64,000 bases of DNA, from assembly GCA_963845695.1 (NCBI GenBank), contig CAWJTQ010000014.1, positions 69,660 through 133,659 of the forward strand, read 5' to 3'. Shown here in pieces: positions 18,629 to 30,088 of this stretch. The DNA comes from CAWJTV01 sp963845695. Lineage in GTDB: Bacteria; Planctomycetota; Planctomycetia; Isosphaerales; Isosphaeraceae. The notes beneath the pieces were generated by a model. It had not been told where the DNA came from. It did no database searches and saw only the letters and a list, made by a program, of their open reading frames with translations. The position numbers and the translations under genes were made by a program. Every line of letters starts with the position of its first letter. Within the stretch, counting starts at the first letter, position 1.

Positions 18629-20459
18629 TCACCGAGACGCCGCGCCGAAATCCTCCGCGTCGCCTGCGGGCCGAGCCGCATGGCCCGGGTCGACCAGTTC
18701 CGTGCCGACGCCCCTGACCCCGAGAGCATCGGGGCTGCTCCCGCCCTTGATGCGCTCGCTCGCCATGCGGTACCGATCGGCCTTGACGACCCGGTTCGAG
18801 GGATCGAATCGGATGAACGCGGTATTCTGATAGAACCACCCGGCGTAGTCGCAGACCTCAGCCCATCTCTCCGCATTCATCCCGAAGTGCGCGGCGCATT
18901 CGGCCGGGGTCACGACCGGTGAGGGCGACGACTCGGGCCAATCGAACGCCCGCCGCGAATACAGCTCCTGGAGGATCGCGCCAGCCAGAAACGTGTAGCC
19001 GATGAGGGACGGATGGAGTCCGTCGGTGAAGAAGTTGTCTCCCACCACGCCGCGCGGGCTCAGGCTTCGGAGCACCTCCGGACCGTCGACCAGGATCGCT
19101 CGAGGATGCCGCGCCGCCACCTCGCGGTAGGCATTCTGGAACTCGGTCAGGCAGCGCATCGGGAAGCCGTCGCAATCGCGAGCGGCCACATAATGTTCGT
19201 TCGCCTCGTCGGGTCGTCCTGATGCCTCGAGCAGGCGAGCCAGGCGATAATGGGCCTCGGCGAACCGGGGTTGGCGCACCAGCAATGTCTGATAGGCCGA
19301 GATTCCCTGGGCAGGGTCGCCCTCCTCGGCTCGACGAGTGGCCTCAAAGTCATGGGCGAACGCCTCGCGCTCCGCCCGCGGAGTCTGCGGTGACAGGAAC
19401 GATCGGTTAGGCTCGAAGTCGGCGTCATTGCCGGGTGGGATCACCAGCACCACCAGCGCACCCACTCGTTCGCAGTAGGCCGTCATCGCCTCGAGTCGGG
19501 TTCGGAAATCGTCCAGATGCGCCGCGTACTCGGCCGCGCGTATAGGCTGGCACATCCACCAGATGACGCGTAACTTCCTGGGGCGGCGGGAGGGCGATCC
19601 GGAACTTGGCCACGGTCTGCTGGATCAGCCGGCAGAGCGGGGAATGCTCGCGGGCGAAGCTCGACAGCGTGATCCGTGTCGGAGTCGACTCGTCGTCATA
19701 ATGGACGGCCGCCTCGCCCCAGTGATACCGCATCTGGAACTCGTTATGACCGGCGTAGAGGATCACGAGATCCGGCTTGCGCCGGAGGCTCGTCATCCAG
19801 GAGTGGACCTTGTCCAGCGTCAGCCCGGGTCGAGCCATGTGCTCGACGGGAAACCGCCGGTCGGGACGCGCCTCCTGGAGCTTCCAGGCAACGATCTCGC
19901 CCACCGAGAACCAATCCTGGTAAGGGACACCTCGCGCGCTCGACTCACCGAGTACAAGGACGTCCAGCGTCGTCTCGCCGGGGGAGTCGGCAAACTGAGT
20001 CGGGAGCCGGTTCTCCACCTCGGAACGATCGACGACCCGCGTGCTCGATTGGGAAAGGTCGGGGAACCCCGTCGCCAACCCGGGCGAGGGGACCCGCGTC
20101 CACGACAGCCAGGCCCAGCAGGCTCCCTCGGAAATCACCAGGCCGACGATCGTCGCGGCACAGAGCGCGAGTCCACGGATCAGCCACGGCCGACTCACCC
20201 TGCTCCGTCGCGCACGCACCTGCGCAACGGTCAACAGGATCAAGACGACCGGCATGCTCACCACGAGGATGCCGTAGGTCACCTCGGCCGAAAGCAGCAC
20301 CTGAACATAGATGCCATGGAGCACCGGATCCGGCAGGAACACATGGAACCACAACGGCCCCAGTGAGACCGCCAGGAAGAGCAGGACAACCGGTAGGATC
20401 ACCCGTACCAGCCGGTCAACGAAATGCCGGTTGCTGGTTGAACCCGTCCCCTGATTCAT
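18629..20459 (-). CDS. Membrane SGNH hydrolase with TPR-like insert, paralogue 1, frameshifted
   Basis: Starting at ATG 20459, about 608 residues. Three transmembrane segments (VRVILPVVLLFLAVSLGPLW, EVTYGILVVSMPVVLILLTV, GLALCAATIVGLVISEGACW) precede an SGNH/GDSL-type domain: LDVLVLGESSARGVPYQDW (nucleophile Ser), HMARPGLTLDKVHSWM, LVILYAGHNEFQMRYHW (block with the oxyanion Asn), and TDGLHPSLIGYTFLAG (Asp-x-x-His). Between the Asn block and the His block sits a TPR-like insert (FAEAHYRLARLLEASGRPDE). A frame change near 19540 splits the locus between VDVPAYT and AAEYAAHLDDF. Two more copies follow upstream in tandem. Possible acyl-esterase or polysaccharide deacylase at the membrane; substrate unknown. 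Confidence 0.8.
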
Positions 20460-20728
20460 CGGATACCCGCCACCAGCGGCCAGTGAGATTAACTTCCCCT
20501 GCATCAACCATTTTAACCAAGCCGAACGGTCGCGTCACCCATCTTCACGGTGATGACCGGCCCCGAACGAACTCTGCCCGACTGCTTTCGACTCCGGCCG
20601 CGTCACCATTCCGACGAGGTCGGGACCCAATTGCGCCACCGTCAGCGCAAGGTGATCCCGAATCGAGCCGATGCGGTGAGTTGCGGCCTCGGCTTGGTCC
20701 GGCGCCTTCGCCTTCTTTCCCAGGCTCG

Positions 20729-22554
20729 TCAATCCTGGCCGGAATTCGGCGCCCCCTCGACGGTGTGAGACTGATCGGGCAATCCCGCCGTTCCGACACC
20801 AGGGACCTCGATCATCTCGGGGCTGATCCCGTGGTTGAGCCGCTGGATCGCATCCAGGTAGCGTCCAGCCTTGACCAGCCGCTGAGACGGGTCGAAGCGG
20901 ATGTGTGCCGTCATCTCGAAGAACGTTTCGAGATGGTGGCAAGCCGTCACCCATTTCTGCGGGTTCATCTCGAAGTGTGCGGCACAGCCGGAGGGCGTCA
21001 CGATCGGCGCCGGGGACGACGCAGGCCAGTCGAAAGCCTGCCGCTGGTACAGTTCCTGGAGGATCGTCTGAGACAGTGCCGCGTATCCGATCAACGAGGG
21101 GTGGTGGCCGTCGGCGATGAATTCGTCCCCAACCGTCTCGCGCGGGCTCAGCTTCCGGAGCATCACCGGCGCATCAACCAGGATCGACCGGGGATGTCGC
21201 ATCTCGACCTCATGGTAGGCGTTCAGGAAGTCCGACGGGCAGCGTACCGGGAAGCCGTCGCAATCCCGCGCCGCCACGTAATGCTCGTTCGCCTCATGAT
21301 GCAGGCCCTCCGCTTCCAGTGCGCGGGCCAGTCGGTAGTGAGCCTCCGCGAAGCCGGGCTGACGCTCAAGTAATGCGCGATAGGCGGCGATTCCTCGGAT
21401 GGGGTCGGCCTCCTCGAGCTTCCGCGCGGCGACGAAGTCCCGGGCAAATCGCTCCCGCTCCGGCCGCGGAGTCTGCGGTGAGAGGAACGATCGATTCGGC
21501 TCGAAATCGGCGTCGTTGCCCGGAGGCGGCATGAGGACCACCAGGGCGCCGACTCGCTCGCAGTAGGATACGATCGTTTCCAGGCGGGTACGGAAGTCGT
21601 GCAGCCGCCCGGCGTACTCGGCCGAGGTGTAGACGGGAACATCGACCAACGGTCGTGTGATGCGGTGCGGCGGCGGCAATGCGGTTCCGTAGATCCCGAT
21701 GGTCTGCTGGATAAGCCGGCAAAGCGGCGAATGATCGCCAATGGAGCGTTCGACCCTCACCCGGGCGGGGGGCGCGTCGTCGACATAGTAGCGAACGGGA
21801 TTATGCCCCCAGTTATAGCGGCCGTCGAATTCGTTGTGTCCTGAGTAGACGATCACCAGGTCAGGTCGGCGCTCAAGACCCCTCATCAGGTTGTGGGTCA
21901 ACTCCAGCGTATAGCCAAGACGAGCCAGGTTCTCGACCCGAAATCGCCGCGCTGGGGATCGCCTCCCGAAGCTTCCAGGCGACGATCTGGCCCACCGAGA
22001 GCCACTGGTGATAAGGGGCGCCGCATGGCACTGGAACCGCCAAGCACGACGATGTCCAGCGTATCGTCATCCTCGAGATCAGAGAACCGGGTCGGAAGCG
22101 GCCCCTGAACACGGGCATTCTTGCCGTTCCGCTGCCCGATCCTGGTGGGAGGGTCGGGAAACTGGGTTCGGAGCCGTGGCTGGGAAGCCTGCGTCCAGGC
22201 CAGCCAGGCCGCCGCCCCCCCCTCGGCTGTGCCCAGGGCGAACAGGACCGAGAGGCATAGCGCAAGACCACGGACCAGCCAGGTCCGTCGCATGCCGCGC
22301 CGTCGTGCGCGGAACAGGGCGACCGTCAGGGCGATCAGTGCGACCGGTATGCTCGCCAGCAGGACGCCATGAGTGACCTGGGCGGCCTCCAAGAGCCGGA
22401 CGATGGTCCGTTTGAGAAGCAATTCCGGGATCAAGGCGTGAACCCACGGCGGCCCGAGATTCACCACCACGAAGCCCAGGAGCCCGAGAGTGGCCATTCT
22501 TGCCAGACGCAGCACGCGATGCCGGCCTCCGGTTGATCTCGACCCCTGGTCCAT
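20729..22554 (-). CDS. Membrane SGNH hydrolase with TPR-like insert, paralogue 2, frameshifted
   Basis: The start is ATG 22554. The order is the same as in the neighbouring paralogues: three N-terminal membrane helices, then the serine block LDIVVLGGSSAM, the Asn block DLVIVYSGHNEFDGRYNW, a TPR-like insert (FAEAHYRLARALEAEGLHHE) and the His block ADGHHPSLIGYAALSQ. At least two frame changes occur, near 22020 (after GGSSAM; GAPYHQWLSVGQIVAWKL continues elsewhere) and near 21950 (RFRVENLARLGYTLELTHN resumes). The block-V motif is DGHHP rather than DGLHP; Asp and the final His remain. The reading is thus conserved in protein sequence but broken in frame, which points to indel errors or very recent inactivation. 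Confidence 0.78.
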
Positions 22555-22720
22555 CCGGCGCCCCCCGCGCGACCTTCGTATGGATGTCCTCCGACTCATC
22601 GATTATTTTAACCAAGCCGCACGGCCGCGTCATCCATCTTCGCGCAGATGGTCGGCTCCGAACGAATACCGCCCCGTTACACGAACTCCGACCGTTCCAC
22701 GATTTTGGCGATTGACCGCC

Positions 22721-24475
22721 TCACGGGCTCGTCGATCCTGGCTCGAACTCGCCTTGGGCGGCCGTGTGGGACTGAGCCGGCGACCAGTCGGTCCCGATGC
22801 CCGGGATCCGGACCGATTCGGGACGGCTCCCCCTCTTGATCTGATGCTTCGCATCCAGGAATCTCGATGCTTTGGCCAGCCGCTCTGATGGGTCGTACCG
22901 GATGTACGACGTCATCTGATAGAACCAGACGACGTATTCGCAGATCGACGCCCATTTCTGGTTATCCATCCCGAAGTGCGCAGCACACTCGGACGGGGTG
23001 ACGGTCGGCTTCGGCGATGTCGCGGGCCAGCCGAACGCCCCCGCGCGTGCAAACGCTGAAGGATTGCCTGGGCCATCTCGGTGAATCCGATGAGCGACGG
23101 GTGAAGGCCGTCGGCGAAGAACTCGTCCCCCAGGGTCCCGCGGGTGCTGAGCGTTCGAAGCAGTTCCGGGGCATCGACCAGGATAGCCCGGGGATGCCGG
23201 GCCGCGACCTCATGATAGGCGGCCAGGAACTCGGAGACGCATCGCATCGGGAAGCCATCATAATCGCGTGCCGCCACGTAGTGCCGGTTCGCCTCATCTC
23301 GCTGGCCGGCTGCCTCGAGCAAGCGGGCCAACCGGTAGTGAGCATCGGCGAACACAGGCTGACGGGCCAGCAACGCCTGATAGGCCGCGATTCCCCGGGC
23401 AGGGTCGACTTTCTCGATCTCACGCGCGGCTTCGAACTCCCTGGCGAACTCCAGACGCTCCTCCCGGGTGGTCCGCGACGGCAGGAACGATCGGTTCGGT
23501 TCGAAGTCGGCGTCGTTGCCCGGAGGAGGCACCAGCACGACCATCGCTCCCAGCCGCTCGCAATACGACACCATGACGTCCAGCCGGGTGCGGAAATCGT
23601 GCAGGCGCTCGGCGTATTCGGCCCCAGTGTAGACCGGGACGTCCACCAACTGACGGGTGACGTGTCGCGGCGGCGGCATCGAGATCCGGTAAATCTCGAT
23701 GGTCTGCTGGATCAGCCGGCAGAGGGGGGAATGTTCCCGGGCGAAGCTCTCCAAAGTCACCCGGCGCGGGGGCATCTCGTCCGAGTAGTGGATGGCCGCG
23801 TGACTCCAGTTATATCGGCTATCGAACTCGTTGTGCCCGGCGTAGAGGATCACCAGGTCCGGACGCCGCGTCATGCTCATCATCCAGAAATGAATCTTGT
23901 CCAGCGTCAACCCGGGACGGGCCAGGTATTCGATCGCGAATCGCCGGTCCGGAACGGCTTCGCGGAGCTTCCAGGCCACGATCTCGGCCACCGAGAGCCA
24001 GTCGTGATAAGGAACGCCGACGGCACTCGACGCACCAAGCACCAGGATGTTCACCGTGCTCGGGTCGGGCGGGTCGGGGAACCGGGTTTTGAGCCAGGGC
24101 ATCGGGACCCGCGTCCACGCCAGCCATGCCGAGGCCAGGCCCTCGGCCATGGCCAGCGAGACACTCACGGCAACGCACAGCGCCAGCCCACGGATCAGCC
24201 AGATCCGCCCCGCGCCACGACGCCGTGCGCGGAGCAGCGCGACTGTCAATGCGATCAAAACAAGCGGCACGGTCAGGAGGAGGACCCCATAAGTCACCTC
24301 AGCGGCCAGCAAGAGTCGGACGACGATCCGCTTGAGCAGCGAAGGTCGGGAAGTAGGCACGGAACCAGGGCGGTCCGAGCGATACCAACAAATAGACCCC
24401 AACAACCGCCACGGCCAGCATCGCCAGCCGGCCGACGCGCCGCGGGTTCCAGCGTGATCCCGACTCCTGATCCAT
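22721..24475 (-). CDS. Membrane SGNH hydrolase with TPR-like insert, paralogue 3, frameshifted
   Basis: This is the promoter-proximal copy of the triplet. ATG 24475 opens MDQESGSRWNPRRVGRLA, matching the start of paralogue 2 (MDQGSRSTGG), but the frame changes near 24330 before LLKRIVVRLLLAAEVTYG. The long central frame carries VNILVLGASSAVGVPYHDW, LARPGLTLDKIHFWM, DLVILYAGHNEFDSRYNW and ADGLHPSLIGFTEMAQ. A second shift lies in a five-base C run at 23038-23042, after which PTVTPSECAAHFGMDNQKW resumes and runs to the stop at 22721. Conserved C-terminal text (FYQMTSYIRYDPSERLAKA) parallels the other copies. The homopolymer location of the second shift argues for sequencing error. Confidence 0.8.
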
Positions 24476-24793
24476 TGCAACCCTCTGCTGATCTCCTCGT
24501 ACCCCGATGCGAACGCTCGCTGCTCATCTTATCCCATCAGAACCCGTGATGGTACCCATCCACTCATACGACCAGAAGGCTCCCCTGAGGATTTCCACCT
24601 CAAAGCCTTGACTCGGATGGTGAAACAACCAAATAGTGGCTCCATGTCTGCGTATTCGAGCGAGGGTGGGTACTGGCCACCCGTCGCGAGCGTGAGGCGG
24701 TTGGCGTTGTCCAGTCTTCTCGCGATTGCGATGCGACGGTCATTACGAGCCGGGTTGCGGCCGGGCGGTCCCGAGTTCAGGGGAGCGAGTCGG
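24476..24793. other. Divergent promoter region
   Basis: About 318 bases between the divergent SGNH paralogue 3 and the PVC haem-binding gene. The plus-strand frame of the latter is open back to 24608, but that extension is hydrophilic and would displace the signal peptide, so it is treated as untranslated. Promoters for both genes must lie here; no hairpin was seen. Confidence 0.4.
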
Positions 24794-27386
24794 ATGAGAG
24801 CGGCGACGTGTTTATGGGTGTGCGCAATTCTTCTGGTGACGAATCCTTCTGGGGCGTCCGCACAGCCGCCGGAGAAAGGCAAACGAGCCGCACCCAGGGA
24901 GTCCTCAACCCCGGCGGCGCGGATCAAGGCCCCCAAAGGGTTCCGCGTGGACCTGCTCTACTCCGTGCCCAAGGAGTCGCAGGGCTCCTGGGTGAACATG
25001 GCCGTAGACCCCAAGGGCCGGCTGATCGTCTCGGATCAGTACGGGAAACTGTACCGGGTCACGCCTCCGCCGGCCGGTGGGCCGGCCGATACGATCAAAG
25101 TCGAGCCGATAGACGTCGCGATCGGCGAGGCTCATGGACTGCTCTGGGCGTTCGATAGCTTGTACGTCGTCGTCAACCGCGGCCGGAGATATGCCAGCGG
25201 CCTCTACCGAGTCCGCGACACCGACGGCGACGATCGACTCGACACGGTGGAGCCTCTGCGCAGGCTCAATGGCGGGGGCGAGCACGGCCCACACGCGGTG
25301 ATCCTCGCCCCCGACGGCCGGTCGCTTTACGTCGTGGCCGGCAACGCCACGACCCTCACCGAGATCTCCGGCTCGCTCGTACCGAGGGTCTGGGGCGAGG
25401 ACAATCTCCTGCCTCGCATGGTCGACGGCAGCGGATTCATGTCCGGTGAGAAAGCCCCCGGCGGCCACATCTGCCGCGTCAGCCCAGACGGGAAGCAGTG
25501 GGAGCTGGTCTCGATCGGCTTCCGCAATCCGTTCGACATCGCCTTCAATCGTGACGGCGAGCTCTTCACCTACGACTCCGACATGGAGTGGGACGTCAAC
25601 ACGCCCTGGTACCGGCCGACCCGCGTCCTGCACGTCACCAGCGGCTCCGAGTTCGGCTATCGCAATGGTGCTGGCAAGTGGCCGGCGTATACGATCGATA
25701 GTTTGCCGGCGGCGGCCGACGTCGGTCCCGGATCGCCGACCGGCGTCACGTTCGGCTATGGCGCCAGGTTCCCCTCGAAATACCAGGAGGCGCTGTACCT
25801 CTGCGACTGGAGCTATGGCAAGCTTTATGCTCTGCATCTCCAGCCGAAGGGCTCGACCTACACCGGCGAGCTGGAGGAGTTCCTCGCCGGCACGCCGCTG
25901 GCGCTGACCGACGTGGTCGTCAACCCACACGATGGGGCGATGTACTTCACAGTCGGCGGCCGGATGACCCAGTCGGGCTTCTACCGGGTCACGTATGCCA
26001 GCGACGAGCCGACGGCCCTGGCCATTCCGACCGAGACCCCCGCCACCTTCGAGGCCCGCGCCCTGCGCCATCGAGCTCGAACGGTTTCACGGCCACAAAG
26101 AGCCGAGAGCCATCGATGCCGCCTTGCGATACCTGGGCCACCCCGACCGGTTCATCCGATGGGCCGCGCGAGTGGCCCTCGAATTCCAGGACCCGGCCCT
26201 GTGGCGCGACCGCGCTCTGGCCGAAGCCCCGAGCCCCGAGGCGGCCCTCAACGCCCTGCTGGCGCTGACCCATGTCAGCGCCCAGGACCCGGCCCATCGA
26301 CGGAAGAGTGACCCACCTCCCGACCCGGCCCTCCGCGACCGGATCCTCACGGCGCTCGACCGACTCGACTGGGATAAGCTCGATCATGCGAGTCGCCTTG
26401 ACTTACTGCGCGTCGATCAAGTCGTGCTGAACCGCTTCGGCCGTCCCGACGACGCGACCGTAGCCCGGCTGATCCAGCGGTTCGACCCGCACTATCCATC
26501 CCCGAGTCGAGAGCTCAACGCCGAGCTTGCCCAGGTGCTTGTCTTCCTCCAGGCCCCAGACGCGGCGGCGAAGACCGTCGCCCTCCTGGGACGGGCACTT
26601 ACGCAGGAAGAGCAGCTCGAGTATGCCCGCGACCTCCGCGTGCTCAAGGCCGGCTGGACGCCCGCCCTCCGCGATGCCTTCTTCTCCTGGTTCCCCAGGG
26701 CCGCGCAGTTCAAGGGGGGCAACAGCCTCCGTGGGTTCGTGGCCAACATCCGCCGCGATGCCATGGCCAACCTGGACGACGCCGAGAAAGCCCGGCTCAA
26801 GCCGATCATGGAGGCCAAGCCGGCCCCGTCGGCCTCGGCCGCCATCGGACCCGAGCGACGATTCATCAAGAAATGGACCGTCGACGCCCTGGTGCCGGCC
26901 GTCGAAAGTGGCCTCAAAGGCCGCAACTACGACCGCGGCCGGTCCATGTTCGCCGCCGCCAAGTGCTTCGCCTGCCACCGCTTCAATAACGAGGGCGGCG
27001 GACTGGGACCCGATCTCTCTGGCCTCGCCGGTCGCTTCAATACCCGCGACCTGCTCGATTCGATCATCCTGCCCAGCAAGGTCATCAGCGACCAGTACCA
27101 GGCCGTGGTGATCGCCACGAACGACGGCCGGGTGATCACGGGCCGGATCGTCAACCTGCACGACGACCGAATGTCGATCAACACCGACATGCTCGACCCC
27201 AACCGGATGATGACCGTCCGGCGCGGCAACATCGAAGAAATGAAGGCATCGCCGGTCTCGATGATGCCGGATGGGCTGCTGGACACGCTAGATCAGGAGG
27301 ACGTCCTCGACTTGGTCGCCTATCTGCTGTCGCGCGGCGATCGCGAGAACCCGATGTTTCGAGGCGGTGCGTCGGCGGCGCGGTGA
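24794..27386 (+). CDS. PVC-type haem-binding CxxCH propeller protein, frameshifted
   Basis: ATG 24794 gives a signal peptide (MRAATCLWVCAILLVTNPSG). Residues about 45-420 form a sorbosone dehydrogenase-like beta-propeller: FRVDLLYSVPKESQGSWVNM, GPHAVILAPDGRSLYVVAGN, GFRNPFDIAFNRDGELFTYD and SPTGVTFGYGARFPSKYQEA. A frame change near 26070 then leads into a helical HEAT-like part (YLGHPDRFIRWAARVALEFQ) and a C-terminal cytochrome domain with CFACHRFNNEGGGLGPDLSG and the PVC-specific ending GRVITGRIVNLHDDRMSINT. The architecture propeller, HEAT, PVC haem domain is a planctomycete hallmark and suggests periplasmic oxidation coupled to a c-type haem. The full locus is about 864 residues. Confidence 0.88.
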
Positions 27387-27483
27387 GCTGTCGGTTTCTT
27401 CATCCGTAGGAGCTTCGCGGCCTGCACTTCGCTCCGATGACAGTATTCGAGATGTGAGAGAGTGTGCCAGAAGCCTGTTGTAG

Positions 27484-27520
27484 GGTGGGTCGAACGCCGC
27501 AACGCGGCGTGAGGCCCACC
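27484..27520. repeat. Hairpin repeat GGTGGG...CCCACC
   Basis: The sequence reads GGTGGG, six bases, GCCGC, AAC, GCGGC, six bases, CCCACC, forming a two-part stem of 6 and 5 bp around a 3-base loop. It lies between two plus-strand genes, about 100 bases after the stop of the haem-binding gene. No T tract follows, so it is more like a REP-type repeat than a classical terminator. Confidence 0.55.
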
Positions 27521-27613
27521 GAACACCTCCCGATCCTCGCGTACGAATAAATCTGGAATCTCGAACCCGGAATCTCGAATGCCGCTGCGGCCCCGCCGCA
27601 TGAGGAGACGTAC

Positions 27614-29863
27614 ATGACCACACCGTTGATCGTGTCCCTCATCCTGCTCGCCCAGCCCGGGCCGCTCGTGGGTCCGAAATCCGGGTCCCTCGTGATCGAC
27701 GGCGGTGGCCAGAACCCGGCGACAGTCCGAGCGTTCGTGGCTCTCGCGGGCGGCAACGACGCCGAGATCGTGATGATTCCCACGGCCAACGAAGTGGAAA
27801 AAGAGGATCTGGACCGGATCGAGAAGTCATTCGCCCGGAATTTCGGCGTGACGCACGTGACGGTCTTGCACACCCGCGATCGGGCCGAGGCCGACACGGA
27901 GGCATTCGTCGCTCCGCTCAAGACGGCCCGCGGCGTCTGGTTTGGCGGCGGCCGGCAGTGGCGGCTGGTCAACGCCTACACGGGTACGCGAACCCAGCGC
28001 GAGATCGAAGGTGTCCTGGCGCGGGGCGGGGTTGTCGGCGGCTCTTCGGCCGGGGCGACCATCCAGGGATCGTACCTCGTCCGGGGCGCGCGTGAAGGTA
28101 ATCAGATCATGATGGCGAAAGGCTACGAAGCAGGCTTCGGCTACCTTCGCGGCGTGGCCATCGACCAGCACCTCCTGACCCGGGGTCGCCAGGACGACCT
28201 GGTCGAGGTCATCGCGGCAAAGCCGGGACTCCTCGGCATCGGGCTCGACGAGCCGTCGGCGATTGTCGTCAAGGGCGACCGTCTCCTGGTCATCGGCAAG
28301 ACGGTCGTCGGCATCTACGATGGCAAGGATCATGACGGCAAGCGGTATTATTTCCTGAGTTCAGGAGAACAGTTCGACCTGCACCAGCGGCGACGGATCT
28401 CGGGGGAGTTCGGGTTGAAATTCGAGACACGCGAGGTGAATCAACGCCCCGCCAATCTTGATCCTGGTGGCAAGGCGTCGATCGATGAGTTCATCACGGC
28501 GCACGCCGACTCGTCCTGGAAGATGGCGCGCCAGATCTGGGACTGGGCTGAGCTCGGCTATCAGGAGAAGCGGTCCGCGTCGCTCCTGGCCGATGCGATG
28601 AAGTTGGGCGGCTTCCGGGTCGAGCGTGGGATCGCCGGCATCCCCACGGCGTTCACCGCGACCATCGGCTCGGGCAAGCCGGTGATCGGCATCCTGGGCG
28701 AGTACGACGCCTTACCCGGATTATCGCAACAGGACGTACCGGTGCGACAAGCTCGACCAGGCTTCGGGGCCGGCCACGGTTGCGGCCATAACCTGTTCGG
28801 CGTGGCCTCCGCTTCGGCGTGCCTGGCCCTGGCCGAGCAGTTCCACGCCGGGACGCTCAAAGGAACGCTCCGATTCTACGGCTGCCCGGCGGAGGAAGGG
28901 GGTAGTGCCAAGGCGTTCATGGTGCGCGACCACCTCTTCGACGACTGCGACGCTGTATTACACTGGCACCCCGCGAGCGAGAACTCGGCCGGCGACGTCT
29001 CCAGCCAGGCCCGGATCGCCGCGAAGTTCCGGTTCCACGGCACCAGCGCGCACGCCGCCGCGGCCCCCGAAAAGGGCCGATCGGCGCTCGACGCCGTCGA
29101 GCTGACCAACCACGCGGCCGAGCTGCTCCGCGAGCATACTCCGGACTTCACGCGGATCCACCACGTCATCACGGCCGGCGGCGAGGCGCCCAACGTCGTC
29201 CCCGATTTCGCCGAGGTCTTCTACTACATCCGCCACCCGCGGGCCGACATGGTGCAAACGCTCTATCCTCGACTCGTCAAGTGCGCCGAAGCCGGCGCAC
29301 TGGCCACCGAGACACGGCTGGAGACCGAGTACCTCGGCGGCATCATGGAGATCCTCCCCAACCCGACACTCAGCCGGGTCGTCCAGTCGAACCTCGTCCG
29401 ACTGAATGATCTGAAGTACGACGAGCGCGAGACCGAGTTCGCCGGTCGAATCCGCGAGAGCCTTTCGAAGCCAATCCCGTCCCTGGACACGCTCGCGAAC
29501 GTAGCCGATCACACCGGCCGGACCGGCACGGGCTCGACCGATGTGGGGGATGTCTCCTGGGTGGTGCCGACGGCCGGGTTCACCACGGCCTGTTTCGTAC
29601 CGGGCACCACGGCCCATTCCTGGCAGGCGGTTGCCGCCGGAGGGACGAGCATCGGCCGCAAGGGAATGGTCCTCGCGACGCGGGTACTGGCGGCAACCGC
29701 CTGGGACCTGTTCCGATCGCCGGAACTCCTCCGCGCGGCCAGGACCGAACATCGCCGCCGCCTGGCGGGCCGACCGTACCGCTCGCTGCTCGGCCCCGAC
29801 CAGAAGCCCCCACTCGACTACCGGGCCGCCCCGGCCCGGCGTTCCCCCGATGTTGCTCCGTAG
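27614..29863 (+). CDS. Fusion of cyanophycinase-like (S51) and M20/AbgB-like peptidase
   Basis: A single uninterrupted frame of 749 residues joins two enzymes. Residues about 20-270 match peptidase S51 cyanophycinase: GVWFGGGRQWRLVNAY, the nucleophile motif GGSSAGATI (Ser145), AIDQHLLTRGRQDDL and LGIGLDEPSAIVV. Residues about 285-735 match M20 amidohydrolases of the AbgB type: GEYDALPG (362-369), GHGCGHNLFG (387-396), PAEEGGSAKAFM and HWHPASENSAGD with the metal-binding His/Asp/Glu residues. The first 16 residues are hydrophobic and could be a signal peptide. Cyanophycinase releases dipeptides from cyanophycin-like polymers; an M20 domain could then cleave dipeptides or N-acyl amino acids, so a two-step degradation enzyme is inferred. 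Confidence 0.85.
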   Translation: MTTPLIVSLILLAQPGPLVGPKSGSLVIDGGGQNPATVRAFVALAGGNDAEIVMIPTANEVEKEDLDRIEKSFARNFGVTHVTVLHTRDRAEADTEAFVAPLKTARGVWFGGGRQWRLVNAYTGTRTQREIEGVLARGGVVGGSSAGATIQGSYLVRGAREGNQIMMAKGYEAGFGYLRGVAIDQHLLTRGRQDDLVEVIAAKPGLLGIGLDEPSAIVVKGDRLLVIGKTVVGIYDGKDHDGKRYYFLSSGEQFDLHQRRRISGEFGLKFETREVNQRPANLDPGGKASIDEFITAHADSSWKMARQIWDWAELGYQEKRSASLLADAMKLGGFRVERGIAGIPTAFTATIGSGKPVIGILGEYDALPGLSQQDVPVRQARPGFGAGHGCGHNLFGVASASACLALAEQFHAGTLKGTLRFYGCPAEEGGSAKAFMVRDHLFDDCDAVLHWHPASENSAGDVSSQARIAAKFRFHGTSAHAAAAPEKGRSALDAVELTNHAAELLREHTPDFTRIHHVITAGGEAPNVVPDFAEVFYYIRHPRADMVQTLYPRLVKCAEAGALATETRLETEYLGGIMEILPNPTLSRVVQSNLVRLNDLKYDERETEFAGRIRESLSKPIPSLDTLANVADHTGRTGTGSTDVGDVSWVVPTAGFTTACFVPGTTAHSWQAVAAGGTSIGRKGMVLATRVLAATAWDLFRSPELLRAARTEHRRRLAGRPYRSLLGPDQKPPLDYRAAPARRSPDVAP

Positions 29864-30088
29864 ATCTTCTTCGGTAGCATGCTGTTTGCACAGTGGGTGC
29901 ATGTCGAGGCGCGTTAGTGATGCGATGGTAGAGGCATCTGGAATCTCGAATCTCGAATCCGGAATCCCTCCTTGGTTCCAGTCGAGGATTGCGTTCGCGT
30001 CGCCCAGCCTGGTTGGTTTACGCGAACGTGGCACTCGCGAAAACGGTCTTGCCGCCACGGCTGTAAGCCCGATACCATGATTCTTCTC

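Noticed and set aside
23017..24549. Plus-strand open frame of 510 codons
   Set aside because: Antisense to SGNH paralogue 3; it has no domain and the minus strand has clear conserved motifs.
27614..29863. Assembly chimera as explanation of the S51-M20 fusion
   Set aside because: Frame, codon use and conservation run through the joint without interruption, although read-level confirmation is still lacking.
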